Position numbers and translations under genes: made by a program. Under the pieces are notes generated by a model. It worked only from the letters and a program-made list of their open reading frames with translations, was not told the DNA's origin and did not search any database. Below, piece by piece: positions 1-10,494 of a stretch of 20,017 bases of DNA (its first letter is position 1; every line of letters starts with the position of its first letter). Source of the DNA: Reticulitermes lucifugus (lineage: Eukaryota; Arthropoda; Insecta; Blattodea; Rhinotermitidae); contig JAKCWW010001900.1 of NCBI GenBank assembly GCA_026260175.1, forward strand, positions 23,032 to 43,048, written 5' to 3'.

Positions 1-50
1 CTTATTCCACATCCTCTTGTCTTGTGACAAAATTATGGATCTATGGAATG

Positions 51-103
51 TATATATGTATGTGTGTGTGTATGTATGTATGTATGTAAGTATGTATGTA
101 TGT
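51..103. repeat. TATG/TG microsatellite
   Basis: Runs of TATG and TG units with one interruption (TAAG near 88-91). It lies just upstream of the first recognisable LINE residues, so it may mark the flank at the 5' truncation point of that element. The reading frame that crosses it encodes only Met-Tyr-Val-Cys repeats and is not a gene. Confidence 0.95.
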
Positions 104-119
104 GTTACATTCATCACCC

Positions 120-1354
120 ATCCAATCTTCTTTGAATTGGTCACCATAACAGCACGAGGTGAAAAGTGCAACAGCCTCATTGTTCATGCAGCAAAGATAG
201 TAGTGAGGATACCTAGAAGAAGGATTGAAAAGAATATTGAGGACATACTTGGAAATGGTCAGTTTGGATTTAGAAGAGGAAGGGGAACTAGAGATGCAAT
301 TGGGATGCTGAGCATAATGTCAGAACAAACTTTGAACATAGATGAAGAAGTGTGTGCTTGCTTCATAGACTGTCAGAAGGCATTTGACCGTGTAAGCTGG
401 ACCAAATTGCAGATCCTAAAGGGAACTGGTATCGATGGGCGCAAAAGAAGATTGATCAGCAAATTATACATGGATCAGAGTGGTAAACTAAGACTGGACC
501 AAGGGGAGACAAGATGCTGTCTATCACCGTTTTGATTCAACTTATACAGCGAGTGCCTCACTAAGTTAGTTCTTGAAGTGTTTGGAGACTTCAAAATAAG
601 AATAAAGGTAATTTGCACTGTGAAATATGCAGATGGCCTTGTGCTACTGGACAAGGAAAAATCAGTACTACACTGCATGATTGATAGACTAAATGAAATT
701 GTAAAATGATATGGACTGGAAATAAACATGGAAAGAACTAAGGTAATGAGAATCTCAAGACAACCATCCCCAGTACAGGTTATGATAGACCAAAAACAAC
801 TGCAGAATATGGAATATTTCAAGTGTTTGGGTAGGATGATAACAAACGATGCAAGGTGTACATGTGAAATTAAAACCAGGATTTCCATGGCAAAAAAAGC
901 ATTCAACAAGAAAAAGACTCTTTTCACCAGCAAATTAGACTTAAATTTAAGGAAGAAACTAGTAAAGTGCTACATTTTAAAAATAGATCAGAAATACCTT
1001 GAAAGTTCTGAAATGTGGTGCTGGAGAAGAATGGAGAAGAACAGTTGGACTGATCTTATGAAAAATTAAAAAGTATTACACAGATTCAAGGAGGAAAGAA
1101 ATATCCTACATACAATAAAACAAAGGAAGGCTAACTGGATTGGTCACATCATGCTTAGGAACTTCCTTCTAAAACAGATTATTGGATGAAAGATAGAATG
1201 GGTGGGAAGATGAGGAAGAAAATGTAAGCAGCTACTGGATGACCTAAAGGAGAAGAGAAGATACTTGAACTTGAAAAAGTAAGCACTAGATTTCACTCTG
1301 TGGAGAACTCGCTTTGGAAGAGGCTATGAACTTGTCATAAGACACAGTATATAA
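120..1354 (+). pseudogene. Decayed LINE (non-LTR retrotransposon) reverse transcriptase, 5'-truncated
   Basis: This is the C-terminal half of a LINE reverse transcriptase, the enzyme that copies the element's RNA at a nicked genomic target. Everything reads in one frame. Visible landmarks are the QFGFRRG block (from 260), motif A with FIDCQKAFDRV (362-394), the CCLSP remnant of motif B before 535, a YADD-box position reading Tyr-Ala-Asp-Gly (626-637), a C-terminal block with MRISRQPSP and KTRISMAKKAF, and a final KANWIGHI...QLLDDLKEKR region near 1126-1260. Defects include in-frame stops at 533-535, 707-709, 1067-1069, 1187-1189, 1211-1213 and 1280-1282. Two in-frame deletions are inferred from family memory: ~10 residues before CCLSP, removing the RQG of motif B, and ~13 residues near 980. 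The loss of the second catalytic Asp makes it dead. Endonuclease and upstream ORF are absent. The family type is common in arthropods; I do not assign a clade. Confidence 0.93.
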
Positions 1355-1377
1355 TGAATGAATGAAATGAAATGAAA
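1354..1377 (+). repeat. Short tandem 3' tail of the LINE (AATG/AAATG units)
   Basis: Tandem AATG then AAATG units begin right at the last stop codon of the decayed reverse transcriptase (1352-1354). A short tandem repeat instead of poly(A) is typical of several LINE clades, so I take this as the element's 3' terminus. No clear target site duplication was seen. Confidence 0.6.
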
Positions 1378-2284
1378 CACAATAATATGTGGATATCACA
1401 ACAGGAGGCCAAAATATTCAATCATTTGTTATGGTGTAAAATGTAAATAATAGACAAGAGATGGAAAAAGGAAAGATTCTGAAATTAATTGTACCAACCA
1501 TTCCCAAATTTAATTTCCTTTAATTTCCATGTTATTACAAAATATGTTATTTTGCAACATTTTCAATTTTGACTCTCTTGACATTCATTCATCTGGTTAT
1601 CAAAGATGTAGCAGTGATTAACAGTGCTGTAATGGAATGGAATTTTTCATGAGATTAATGATAATTTTTTACATATGGATTCAGTTGTCATTTGTTCACA
1701 CCTTATTTATAAGAAATATATATTTGTTTTAGTCAAACAGTAAATGTGTTATTTTGGATGATGTTATGGTTGTGTAGGTCGGCATTCATACAGCTGTCTG
1801 GCCATTCTGGTGCACATACACCTGCTTCTGACCATGAAAATCAATTCTCAGTCAACTTAGGGTAGTTAAGTATTAGCTGTTGAGATGTACAAGGTTGCAC
1901 AGAATTTTTCTGAATGTCCTTTGGAATTAACTGAAATTCTGTTCTATTCAGAATAGGTACTGATACCTTTAGGATAAATGGGCACTGGAAATAAATAGTG
2001 TCAGAAACTAGGTTATGTATGGTGTATGTGTTTCAATTGGCACCACTGACAGTTTCATTCTTTAGTTGCATTCAGCTTTATAATTTTCAGTCACCTTTAC
2101 TGTATTTCTTTACTTAAATCCCACTAAACTTCTTTCCACCCAGGTCTTGCTCAGGTTAGGTTTGGTTTGGTTGGAATAGGTTGTGTGGTGCTGGTGCAGC
2201 CATCTTGATGTCCTACTGATTTTGGCTTCTGATGTTGAGAATTACTGAAAGATATTTGGACTCAATTGGATTTGTTCATTGCGA
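1378..2284. other. AT-rich DNA without recognised genes
   Basis: No open frame of note and no RNA gene was seen. A solitary segment near 1893-1919 (GTTGCACAGAATTTTTCTGA) resembles the unit of the minisatellite at 2285-2470. A G/T-rich patch with GGTTAGG and GGTTTGG words (2154-2185) loosely recalls degenerate insect TTAGG DNA but is far too short and irregular to be telomeric. Confidence 0.5.
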
Positions 2285-2470
2285 ACGGCTGCACAGAATT
2301 TTCCATACTTTCTCAGAGTTACACTGAATTTGTGAGAGTTGCACAGAACTTGTCTGAGTTATTCATTCTTGAACAGAGTAGCTCAGTGCTGCATGTAGTT
2401 CAGGTTACTCAAAACTGATACATGAGACCTGTGCATAGTAACTCAGAGCTGACCAGAGTTGAAGAGAGAT
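2285..2470 (+). repeat. Degenerate ~20-bp minisatellite
   Basis: Words of the form AGAGTT(A/G)CAC(A/T)GAA(T/C)TTG recur with starts near 2315, 2335, 2355, 2375 and 2396, and again near 2440 and 2459. This gives a period of about 20-21 bp. Copies are poorly conserved, so it is an old array. No function is suggested. Confidence 0.6.
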
Positions 2471-2585
2471 ATTCAGTTTCTGTTAGTCTTTTTCCTGTGT
2501 TTATTTCTTAAATAAAGAAAGAAGACTTGAAAGATTGTCCATGTTGTCTGTCAGTCTGCCTGCTATATAGGTACAATAATTCTAT

Positions 2586-2740
2586 TCGATGGAGCAGAGT
2601 TATCTTGAGAGGCTAACAGTTGCTTGGCTAGTCTAAAAATTCTGCTTCCTCCCCCCCCCCAAATCAAACTTTCATGAAAACCAAAGTTTCATTACCATAA
2701 TACCCACACCACATTACCAATCCTTATTCCTCGTCCTTCT
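2586..2740 (+). repeat. Interspersed repeat, blattodean-type family, copy 1
   Basis: The order of words ATGGAGCAGAG..., GAGAGGCTAACAG, GCTAGTCTAAAAATTCTGC, ...CCAAAGTTTCATTACC... matches the copy at 11566-11700 and, from memory, a highly abundant cockroach/termite repeat whose unbroken copies translate with Ser-Trp-Glu-Ala-Asn. Here the frame is broken and a C10 tract (2651-2660) is embedded. Its class is unknown to me. Confidence 0.7.
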
Positions 2741-3420
2741 GCAGGCAAAAAATTGGAAAAGGGGGCAACATCCCTAGAAGAAGATGAACAAAGTACAGTA
2801 ATATTACAATGCTACAATGGAAATGTGTACATTGTTTTATCTGTATGCTGTAATTCAACATACTAAAATTCCAGCTGATGCTTGCAGCGCCATCCATTTG
2901 CATCTATTACCACCTCATGCATGTTTCAGCCTTGATCAGCCAGCAAGATATTTTAAATCTGGTGTTTAGTTGGGTCTCTAATTCTTCCTCAATAGTTTGT
3001 AAGTTTTTAGTGCATTAACACGTTGGTTTGGCTGTTCATGAATGGAACTTGATATCTGCTTGTAGCTTATACCTATCACAGCTTCTGTGGAGCTTTTTAA
3101 TTGTTTTTCTTATGTTCCCTTACAAGCTGTCTAAGATTCATGATATTGCCAGAATATATTTTCATATTCAGATTGGTTTTGTATGAAATTTATTGCTTAT
3201 CTGTTTCTTCATATAGAGCAGGAGAACTTGGGCATACACTGATACTTTAAAGCACAGTGTCTACTATATGTACCACTTTTAACACTTAACACTAAAAATA
3301 AGTCTGCATTTAATTCACAGATTGTATTAATTCTTAGAATAAACAGCAGTTTAGTAACACTGGTGTTAGTATTGGGAACCCAGCCTTTTCTGTGAAGTAG
3401 AAACTGTATTCTTAAATCTT
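2741..3420. other. Unassigned intergenic DNA
   Basis: No ORF, tRNA-like structure or repeat with a second copy in the window was recognised here. Confidence 0.5.
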
Positions 3421-3428
3421 ATTTAGAT

Positions 3429-4063
3429 CAATGTTTTTCAAACTTTTTTGCTCGTTGCCCCCCTTTGAACTTGATTTTTTAGTTTGCCCCCCCATCCTTC
3501 GTAGACACTGTTACTTATGAAATGAAGTTACTTCATTTCCACATTGTTGATTTATATAATAGAATATATTTATATTACTTTTATTTTCAATATGATATTG
3601 TTCTCAAATATTTTGTTTATGTAAAACACATTGTTTACTTATACAACTAAAAATAGTCCATTAATAATTGGCATTATATTCAGCGCGTTCCGTGGGCCTA
3701 ATGAAAACTTGCAAGTTTTAAACGTCCTATTGTCTGTGATAAGTGAGGATCATCTCTTCACAACATCACGGCGGTTACATACTTTTGACAGCAAATAAGT
3801 CACCCAACCGAAACCAGATTCAACCAGATAAGATGTGTGAAAAACAATAAAATACAACTTTGCCTTCTGTGTTGCAGGGGATGCAAGGGAGAAGGGAACC
3901 TTTGATTCAATTTTGAATTTGAAATATTTTATTCAGGCAGTGATGTTTCAGTGGCCCACACAAAATTACTGTGGCCGCCTAATTTTCTGTTATTCTCTTG
4001 TGGTTCCTTAGAAACTTGGTGTGGCCCCCTGGGGGACCATATGGCCCACGTTGAGAACCACTG
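3429..4063. mobile_element. Non-autonomous hAT-type DNA transposon (635 bp)
   Basis: The element is flanked by a perfect 8-bp duplication ATTTAGAT (3421-3428 and 4064-4071), the hallmark length for hAT insertions. Its ends are imperfect inverted repeats: left CAATGTTTTTCAAAC, right (reverse complement) CAGTGGTTCTCAACG, the CAGNGGTTCTCAA type seen at many hAT termini. Subterminal pyrimidine/C runs at the left (GCCCCCC near 3456-3492) face matching G/C-rich right-end sequence (near 4020-4050). No transposase frame is present, so mobilisation would have needed an autonomous relative. Internal sequence is AT-rich and not recognised. Confidence 0.9.
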
Positions 4064-4289
4064 ATTTAGATGATGGTCACGGAGATGCAAGCAGATTACA
4101 GCTAGTGGAGTAGAAGTTTCAAAATAATATTAACACTTTGCAGTCCAAATTACCCATGAAAATTCCCACGATCTGGTCCAAATTAATTTTCCATAAAAGC
4201 TCTTATTTAAAAGTTCAGAAGCATGCTCTAGATAACAGAAGCTTAGGGAAAACCAACATAAACACTTTAAAATAACTTGTCGATTTGAG

Positions 4290-4425
4290 CACAACAGTGG
4301 TACAGTGGAAAACTTGTCCTAACAAACGATGTGCAGGTCTCTGTATGTTTGCTTGGTAGCAAGTTAAATGTCCATGCTAAGCTAGGAAAAACCCTGGCTA
4401 TCAAGGGATACAAATGGCATTTAAA
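4290..4425 (+). mobile_element. Decayed tRNA-derived SINE head
   Basis: An A-box-like TGGTACAGTGG (4298-4308) is followed at tRNA-like spacing by a degraded B-box region (GGTCTCTGTATGTTTGCTTGG, near 4337-4357). The downstream AGCAAGTTA...GGAAAAACCCTGGC resembles, from memory, the body of an insect SINE with a GGCAAGTTAC and TTTTCCGGGG-like core. No target duplication is visible. This may be an old fragment, and chance similarity is possible. Confidence 0.45.
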
Positions 4426-6427
4426 TCTCTATCCTAAAGGTTAACTCGACATTGGACTGATGAGGGTTAAGGACAAAATGAAGGAGGATGTAATTCGAAA
4501 TAATATATAAGTACAAACACTATACAAAGAGTCTGTGACATAAAGATATATCAGTACTGTAATCTTCCAAAGCTGAAATGTTACATAAAATATCTCATCT
4601 TCTGAAATCCATATGTCCCACATAAAAGGTCAGAGCATTTTTCTGCAGTTTTTGGATGCAATGAATGTTCTGAAAATGTACATAATATAACTGTCTCTTT
4701 GCACGTTTTATTGCCATAATAATGAACTGAATCTGTCTAGCTTTTACTAATGGAGATTTACCATAAAATTATCTGAGAAATTCCACTTTTGTCTGTGTGA
4801 GTCTAATATAACATAAACTTGACCTAAGCCCAGAGAAAACCGAATTTTTTTTGGCTTATTTGTATAAACATGGGAAAATAGCAGCAAATACAAACCTGAT
4901 TAGGACCTATAACTTCTGAATGGAACAATTTTCGAGATGGTTGATATTTAAGAAAATGTAAAGACAGTAGTTTAGGCTTCTGAGCAGTGTTATACTGTTA
5001 ATTTCTGCTGTGGATAGAATTGAAGGCCAATTAGGAGACAAATATTGCAGCAGAGAATGTGTTTGGAAAGGATAAGAATACCTTGCAGCATGTTATTTTA
5101 CCCTTCTTAATACTTATTAGTGGGGATTAATTTTTGCGTTATTTAATTGTGCTCTTTCAACTGGATCTCAGAACTGGGACCAGAAGGGGATTCTTGTGAA
5201 CGTGGTAGCAAACGTTCAGACTGTATAATAACCAGGGGGTTTGTTGAATGGTTTTGCAACTGTGGGCTTGTCCTCAAGTTGGATTCTACTGTTTGGAGAT
5301 AGATTGATTAGTTCCAGGTGCTCACATTATGGTGCTGAAAGGGAAGATGGGCATGAATACAGATTACAGATGTGGAAGGAGGTGTTCATGACGTATTGCA
5401 AGCTACTATACCAGTATTTTGCTGGTGGGACTGTTGGAAATTCGAAGCAGGAAAGCTGGCAGCCACTCCACTATTGAACATTGCACCTCCCACAAACAAG
5501 TTTGGAGTTTTACAGCTATACAAACCTGCTCATTTCAAATAGTTAAACGATAAAAACTAAGTTACATTGTTCCCCACAGTCATGTCTTATTCTTCGTGTT
5601 TTTGGTATCCTTTGTGCCACGTGTCAAGATCAAAGGTTTAAACTGATCAGTGCGTGACAGTGTGTGAAATTCCCGCCATGTATTTTCCTCTAGTTTTCCA
5701 ACCTCCGCAGAGATGGCAGGAGCTGTTGAGAGATGGAAGAGTCATCTAACAAGAACAATTGGAACTTTGACACGAATTTGAAAGTGCCGAAATAGTCCTG
5801 TAGGAGGCAGGAGATGCTGGAAAACTGTTTGTGCCATCTAGCAGCGACTAGGACCGACTTTTATGGCATTAACTACGAACTGTAACGTGTGGCTGGTAAT
5901 TTGAATTTTTCTACAACTAGTTTTTACCTGGACCCTGACTTTCATTTACACACACACAAGGTACTTCTCGACCGTTAGAATAAAACACAGCTTATAAGGC
6001 GTGTGTGTGAGCGCCCCTCTGTCTTCTGTTTTTGTTACGAACATCAGTACAATGCAGCGGATTGACGTTAAATTGGAATGAACAAGTTACTGATGCAGGG
6101 CAGGCAATGTTGCCAGCTTTACACTTCACTGCCCACAGTTCGCTCAAATGATGTTTTAAAGTTCAGTTCCTATCTCATAGAAAACGCAATGTGTCTCAGT
6201 TACAAAGACTAGTGGCTGTTGATTCTGAGGAAAGTATGAAAACCACTCCTATATTGTATGGGCAAAATCAGCAAGTTCAGACCGTACATTCACAGCAACA
6301 CTAATATTTCCAGGTATAGTCTATGGACCTGGCATATTTTGATTAGTCACGTTATATTTAAAATTAACGGTAACCTGTTAACAGAGATATCACTCCTAAC
6401 AAAGCGGTGACTGATCTGAATATATCA
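4426..6427. other. Unassigned intergenic DNA
   Basis: The longest open frame is 78 codons at 5241-5477 (+), with no recognisable domain, signal peptide or homolog that I know. A short CA run occurs at 5949-5958. I see no RNA gene or element with a second copy in the window. Confidence 0.5.
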
Positions 6428-6565
6428 TATAAAAGTCGGTGAGCCGCGGATGGCGCAGCACTGACAGTTTCGTTAGTGCTTTGCGGAAGAAGGCTAGCAA
6501 TTTAAAAAATGTCTGCTAAAACCTGCCTAAAAATGGATGTCTCAAATGACAAAGTAGTAGATTAA
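6428..6565 (+). promoter_or_regulatory. Weak core-promoter candidate with short ORF
   Basis: TATAAAAG at 6428-6435 is followed 29-32 bp later by CA dinucleotides (A6457, A6460) where transcription would start. The first downstream ATG in good context (AAAAAATGTC, ATG 6509-6511) opens an 18-codon frame ending TAA 6563-6565; AAA|GTAGTA inside it could be a weak splice donor. The arrangement is consistent with a TATA promoter and first exon, but such strings arise often by chance in AT-rich DNA, and no gene body is identified. Confidence 0.2.
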
Positions 6566-6591
6566 CGTTGTCCATACCGTGTACGTGCCTA

Positions 6592-6821
6592 TATTACAGC
6601 GATATATATTAACACCAACTAGTACACAATGTTAAAACACAATATTCAATCACTTTTCATAAACCCCAACGTGTTTCGCTGCACTAGTACACCATCTTCA
6701 TGTAGGTGTTCCCCCATGAAGATGGTGTACTAGTGCACTGAAACACTTCGGGGTTTATGTAAAGTGATTCCATATTGTGTTTTAACATTGTTTGAGCTGT
6801 TGTTAATATATTGCTGTAATA
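6592..6821. mobile_element. Fold-back element 1 with hammerhead-like arms
   Basis: The left arm 6592-6702 and right arm 6715-6821 are near-perfect reverse complements around a 12-nt loop, so a single strand would form a ~105-bp hairpin. The inner part of each arm, read outward from the centre, has ATGAAGA (minus 6701-6695; plus 6716-6722), a GTGU...GCAC-type stem, then GAAAC (minus 6677-6673; plus 6740-6744). This has the order of a hammerhead core, but C3 of CUGANGA is A. Arms end with an AACATTGTGTACTAGTTGG-type segment (left, minus strand) also found in the element at 14872-15647. No protein and no clear target duplication. Confidence 0.8.
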
Positions 6822-6884
6822 CAAAATAGTAAGTTAAAGCCAGAGAGGAAAATGGTACAGAAGAAGGAGCTGGTGCCCCATAAT

Positions 6885-7080
6885 TTCTAATTAATTTGAG
6901 CAAGGTGTCCAAAAATATGTAAAAGAAAAATTGTCCTAAGATCCATTTCTCATAAGTGGTGCAAAGTGTCCGAAAATGTATACGAGAAAAAACTGTTTTC
7001 AGAAAAGCTTCTAATTAATTTGTGCAAGGTGTCCTAAAATATGAGCGAGAAAAAATTGTCCTTAGAACTCTATCCTTCGG
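6885..7080 (+). repeat. ~62-bp tandem repeat, about three units
   Basis: The word CAA(G/A)GTGTCC recurs at 6901-6910, 6962-6971 and 7025-7034 (spacings 61 and 63). Each is followed by AAAAT(A/G)T..GAGAAAAAA(T/C)TG. TTCTAATTAATTTG precedes units one and three (6885 and 7008). It lies shortly after the fold-back element. Function unknown. Confidence 0.8.
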
Positions 7081-7970
7081 AAAAGTAATTGAAAAATTTA
7101 GCAGTCCCTCGCTAGCAGCAACGATTACTTACACTGCATTTGGGAAAAATCGAATACTGTTGCTGTTGACATTTTCCAAAACCTGAGTTTGTCTACAAAA
7201 TAAATTTAATAGAAGAAATTAAATGTTATATATCAGAGCATTTGGAAGACTTAGGTGTAGATAGTAGAGTAACGTTAAAACAATTTTGTATGAAGCATGT
7301 ATGAGGACATGGAATAGATTAAAGTGTCTGCCAAATGTCGATCTTAATACGGAAGCCACTCGCCGTTTTCTTGTGTATAAAATTTACAGACGGTGGATTC
7401 AGAAAAGCAATATCGCTTTTGGAAAATTAGATATAGATGGAAAATCGCAGATAGGCTTGCAATTCACGGTTCAATAAGGATTGGTGTACTTGGCCTCAAC
7501 AGCCAAAATTCTTTTTATCTCGACTCCACGCCACTCCGCACCACTCCGCGTAACAAGTCCATTTTCATTCTGCAGTAGCTAACACGTTTCGTCAAGACAG
7601 GGCATTGTAACCGCACACACAGGAGAATCGAAATCCATTTAACTTAATAAAACAACTTCATTTAAAATTTACATAATATAATTAAACAAAGAGATGTTTC
7701 CTCCATCAAGTCAGTTCACAGAAGCTGAATGTAATTTGTTGGAACTGCAAAGACACAGATGTTCCGATAAGACGCGTCGGTTTAAACGCTTCGAAAAGAC
7801 AAAGAGTGAGCTGTATTTCGAATGACATTACAGGGTGTTATGCGTCCTTTGTACAAAGTGCAGGCAGTGTTTTACACTCTGATGTGCGTTTGTAACACAC
7901 AATGAAGATAAACAGAGCAAACACTATTGAACAGAACGGCAACAATTTTTAGCCACTTAAATTACACAAT
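7081..7970. other. Unassigned intergenic DNA
   Basis: Two overlapping short frames (7286-7477 and 7393-7578, +) show no recognised domain. A local duplication of CCACTCCGC occurs near 7530-7549. Nothing else is supportable. Confidence 0.45.
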
Positions 7971-8020
7971 TATATTATTATTATTACTATTACTATTATT
8001 ATTATTATTGTTATTATTAG
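7971..8020. repeat. TTA/ATT microsatellite
   Basis: Mostly ATT trinucleotides with scattered C and G interruptions. It accounts for the poly-Leu stretch in the open frame that crosses it, which is not a gene. Confidence 0.95.
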
Positions 8021-9084
8021 GGATTGTGTCAGGCTGTGCCCGGTGTTGTCAAGCTCACAGAGCACGGGCGTTTAACCAAGTATCTGCTGGGGGGCTGCAT
8101 CAGGGAATACTGAAATGAGTGTATTAAGCCGGGAACATGGTAAAGTGACATGATTAGGGGTTATCAGCCTCTGCATCAGGTAACTGGACTTCGTCACTGA
8201 GGAATTTTCTGACGACGGTACAGGTGTTTAGTACGGCCACTTTCTGGACCTGGGACAGTAGGCGTGGCGGTATGTTGAGGTTAGTCATGCTCTGGTTAGC
8301 ACATAAGACTAATGGAATGACAAAAATCTTGTTCAGTTGCCACTTTAATTGATTTCAAAAGGCAATTCCTGATATTTGCTTTGTTATTCTGTAATTGTGC
8401 CTTGTAGACTGTGGGTTAATGGAATTGCTATGTCAATGAATGCAGCTGATTTGATTTATAAACCAGTGTTAAGCCTGGCCTATTTAAGTAAACAGTCTTG
8501 TTGTTAATAGCGTATGATCCTAGTAGTGATTGTAGTTGTTTACCTGGACGACCTGTGGCTCATATTTATAATATGTAGAATGTGGTCCTTAAGGTTATTA
8601 TTATTGTATAAATGTACCTTTTCAAGAGATTTTCAACCTCACAGCGTAAATGTGCAGTGCAATCGACATACAAAATTGTCCCTCGACGACTATAATATAT
8701 ACGTTGGGATCAATACACGGTTTATTTGTGGAAGCAGTAGCTAGAGACAGAATCAGTCAAAATTTTCCTACGGCTTGACAAAAGATATTCCACTAACTTA
8801 GGGGTGAAAAAATTCCGGGCACCAGGGCGCCCGGGGGAACAAGTTTTGTACGGTGTCCCCTAATATTTTCAGCGCAACTGTTGCAGTATCGTTCCTGAGA
8901 AAAAAAGGTCTAAGTTCGCATGCACCGAGCAGAAAACACCACATAGCAGTGAAGTTCACAGGCAATTCCAAAATTGTGGCTCCTTAGTATGGAACTTGCC
9001 TAATGTCATCCTTCTGACGCGTAGAATTTGGAGGTAGCTCCTTAATTTTTCGAAAATTTCAGGGCCAGAACACTAGTTAATATA
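8021..9084. other. Unassigned intergenic DNA with one GC-rich hairpin
   Basis: A 76-codon frame at 8514-8744 has no recognisable features. CCGGGC (8815-8820) and GCCCGG (8829-8834) form a small perfect GC hairpin in otherwise AT-rich DNA, possibly the end of an unrecognised repeat. No other structure seen. Confidence 0.4.
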
Positions 9085-9290
9085 ATTAGGCGGGGTCGCA
9101 TAATCGCGAAAATCGCCTATTACATTCGTCATGTCTGTCCGTCTGTCCGCATGTCTCAACGCGGCTCCCACTGGACGGATCTAAGTGAAATTTGATATTG
9201 GGAACTTTAATGAAAACCTGTGGACGAAGTCCAAATTTGTTTAAAATCGGGGGGGAAAAAATATGTGAAACTTTATATCTAAGTACGTTT
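9085..9290 (+). repeat. Interspersed repeat (CTGTCCGCAT/GGCTCCCACTG family), copy 1
   Basis: The core 9141-9200 carries TCTGTCCGCATG, CGGCTCCCACTGGACGGAT and GTGAAATTTGATATT. The same ordered words occur at 10169-10229, so both belong to one repeat family. The similarity extends upstream (a CGCGAAAATCGC-like segment) and downstream more weakly. No coding capacity is apparent; class unknown. Confidence 0.7.
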
Positions 9291-9831
9291 TCTTGTTGCC
9301 GGCGACATTAACTATGTCTTACATAAAATCGTGATCCGAGAAATGTATACTCTTTATTAAGATTTTATGTAATCAAGAAAAATGTACAAATAACATCAAA
9401 ATTCAACCTGTCTCTTCGAGTAAAATTGTATTTGGCTGTTAGGGTATCCGAGGAGGTATAAACATTATGCGAACTCGCCTCGATGTCACGTTATATGTAC
9501 ATTGATCACCTTGTTTCTACACTCAATTTTAAAAGAATACTTCAGTTAAACTCTCGTAATAAACCAAGGGAGTAAACAAAACAGCCCGAATAATTGGAAT
9601 AATGTTTGTGGATATATGCATACATGCACAGAGGTGTGCAACCAGGTGCAGTATTCTTTGGCAACACATTTGCCTGTCAGTTGATTCTGCAGTCCTACCG
9701 CCACAACAAACCCAACAAGACTATTTGAATGGAGTACATACATCAAATGCTTTCATTGATGTTTTGCATACCTAATTGGTCGTGTTATTCATTCTGTATT
9801 GATACGACCTTATTGTCACACAACACTGCAC

Positions 9832-9863
9832 AGAGAGAGAGAGAGAGATAGAGAGAGAGAGAC
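9832..9863. repeat. GA microsatellite
   Basis: AG dinucleotides with a single ATAG interruption at about 9848-9851. Confidence 0.95.
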
Positions 9864-10102
9864 AAAATGACGTTGGCGTTGATTAAATATTTTCCATATA
9901 GAAAAAATATTTCAATTACAAGTTGGAGAAATGAATGAAAGGTGTGTCTAATGTTGCGTAATTTGTATGAGGTCCCATTTTTGAGAAAGTCCATACAATT
10001 TTGGGCTCTGTGTATTACAAAGTGTAAGTGTTCTACTGGGTTCATTGGAGCCGACATTGATTTTTTAACAAATTTCGCTGTGTACCCTAACACTAAAGCT
10101 AG

Positions 10103-10300
10103 TATAAAGTCATTTGTTTGGCGTCTTTGCAAAATTGCGAAAAGCGACTGTCAGCTTTTCTTGTGTGTGTCTGTCCGCATAGAACAACTCGGCTCCCACT
10201 GACGGGATTTTCATGAAATTTGATATTTAAGTATTTTTCGAAAATGTGTCGAGACAATTCAAGTTTTACTAAAATCTGAAGAAAATAACGGGTACTTTAC
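10103..10300 (+). repeat. Interspersed repeat (CTGTCCGCAT/GGCTCCCACTG family), copy 2
   Basis: GTCTGTCCGCATAGAACAAC, TCGGCTCCCACTGACGG and CATGAAATTTGATATTT repeat the core of the copy at 9141-9200, about 1.03 kb upstream and in the same orientation. Direct repeats this far apart could be the ends of one larger element or two separate insertions; the DNA between them shows no recognised coding sequence. Confidence 0.7.
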
Positions 10301-10494
10301 ACAAATACCTACGTACATTTGATAATATCTCGCTGAATTCTTCTTAGAGTGAGAAATGTTTCAGACAAAAGTTGTAGAGGAAATAAAAGCACACATTTTA
10401 CGTTTAACAATTTTTTTCCGAAAATCTTACCGTTTATGAGATAATGTGGAAAAACATGGCACATCCACACAGGCCACAGATGACAAACAATACG

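Noticed and set aside
2154-2185. Telomere-like TTAGG repeat
   Set aside because: Only one GGTTAGG word with irregular GGTTTGG variants over ~30 bp; no tandem TTAGG array.
9785-10202. Overlapping opposite-strand frames of 115 and 86 codons
   Set aside because: They overlap each other antisense, include the GA microsatellite or the interspersed repeat, and show no recognisable domain.
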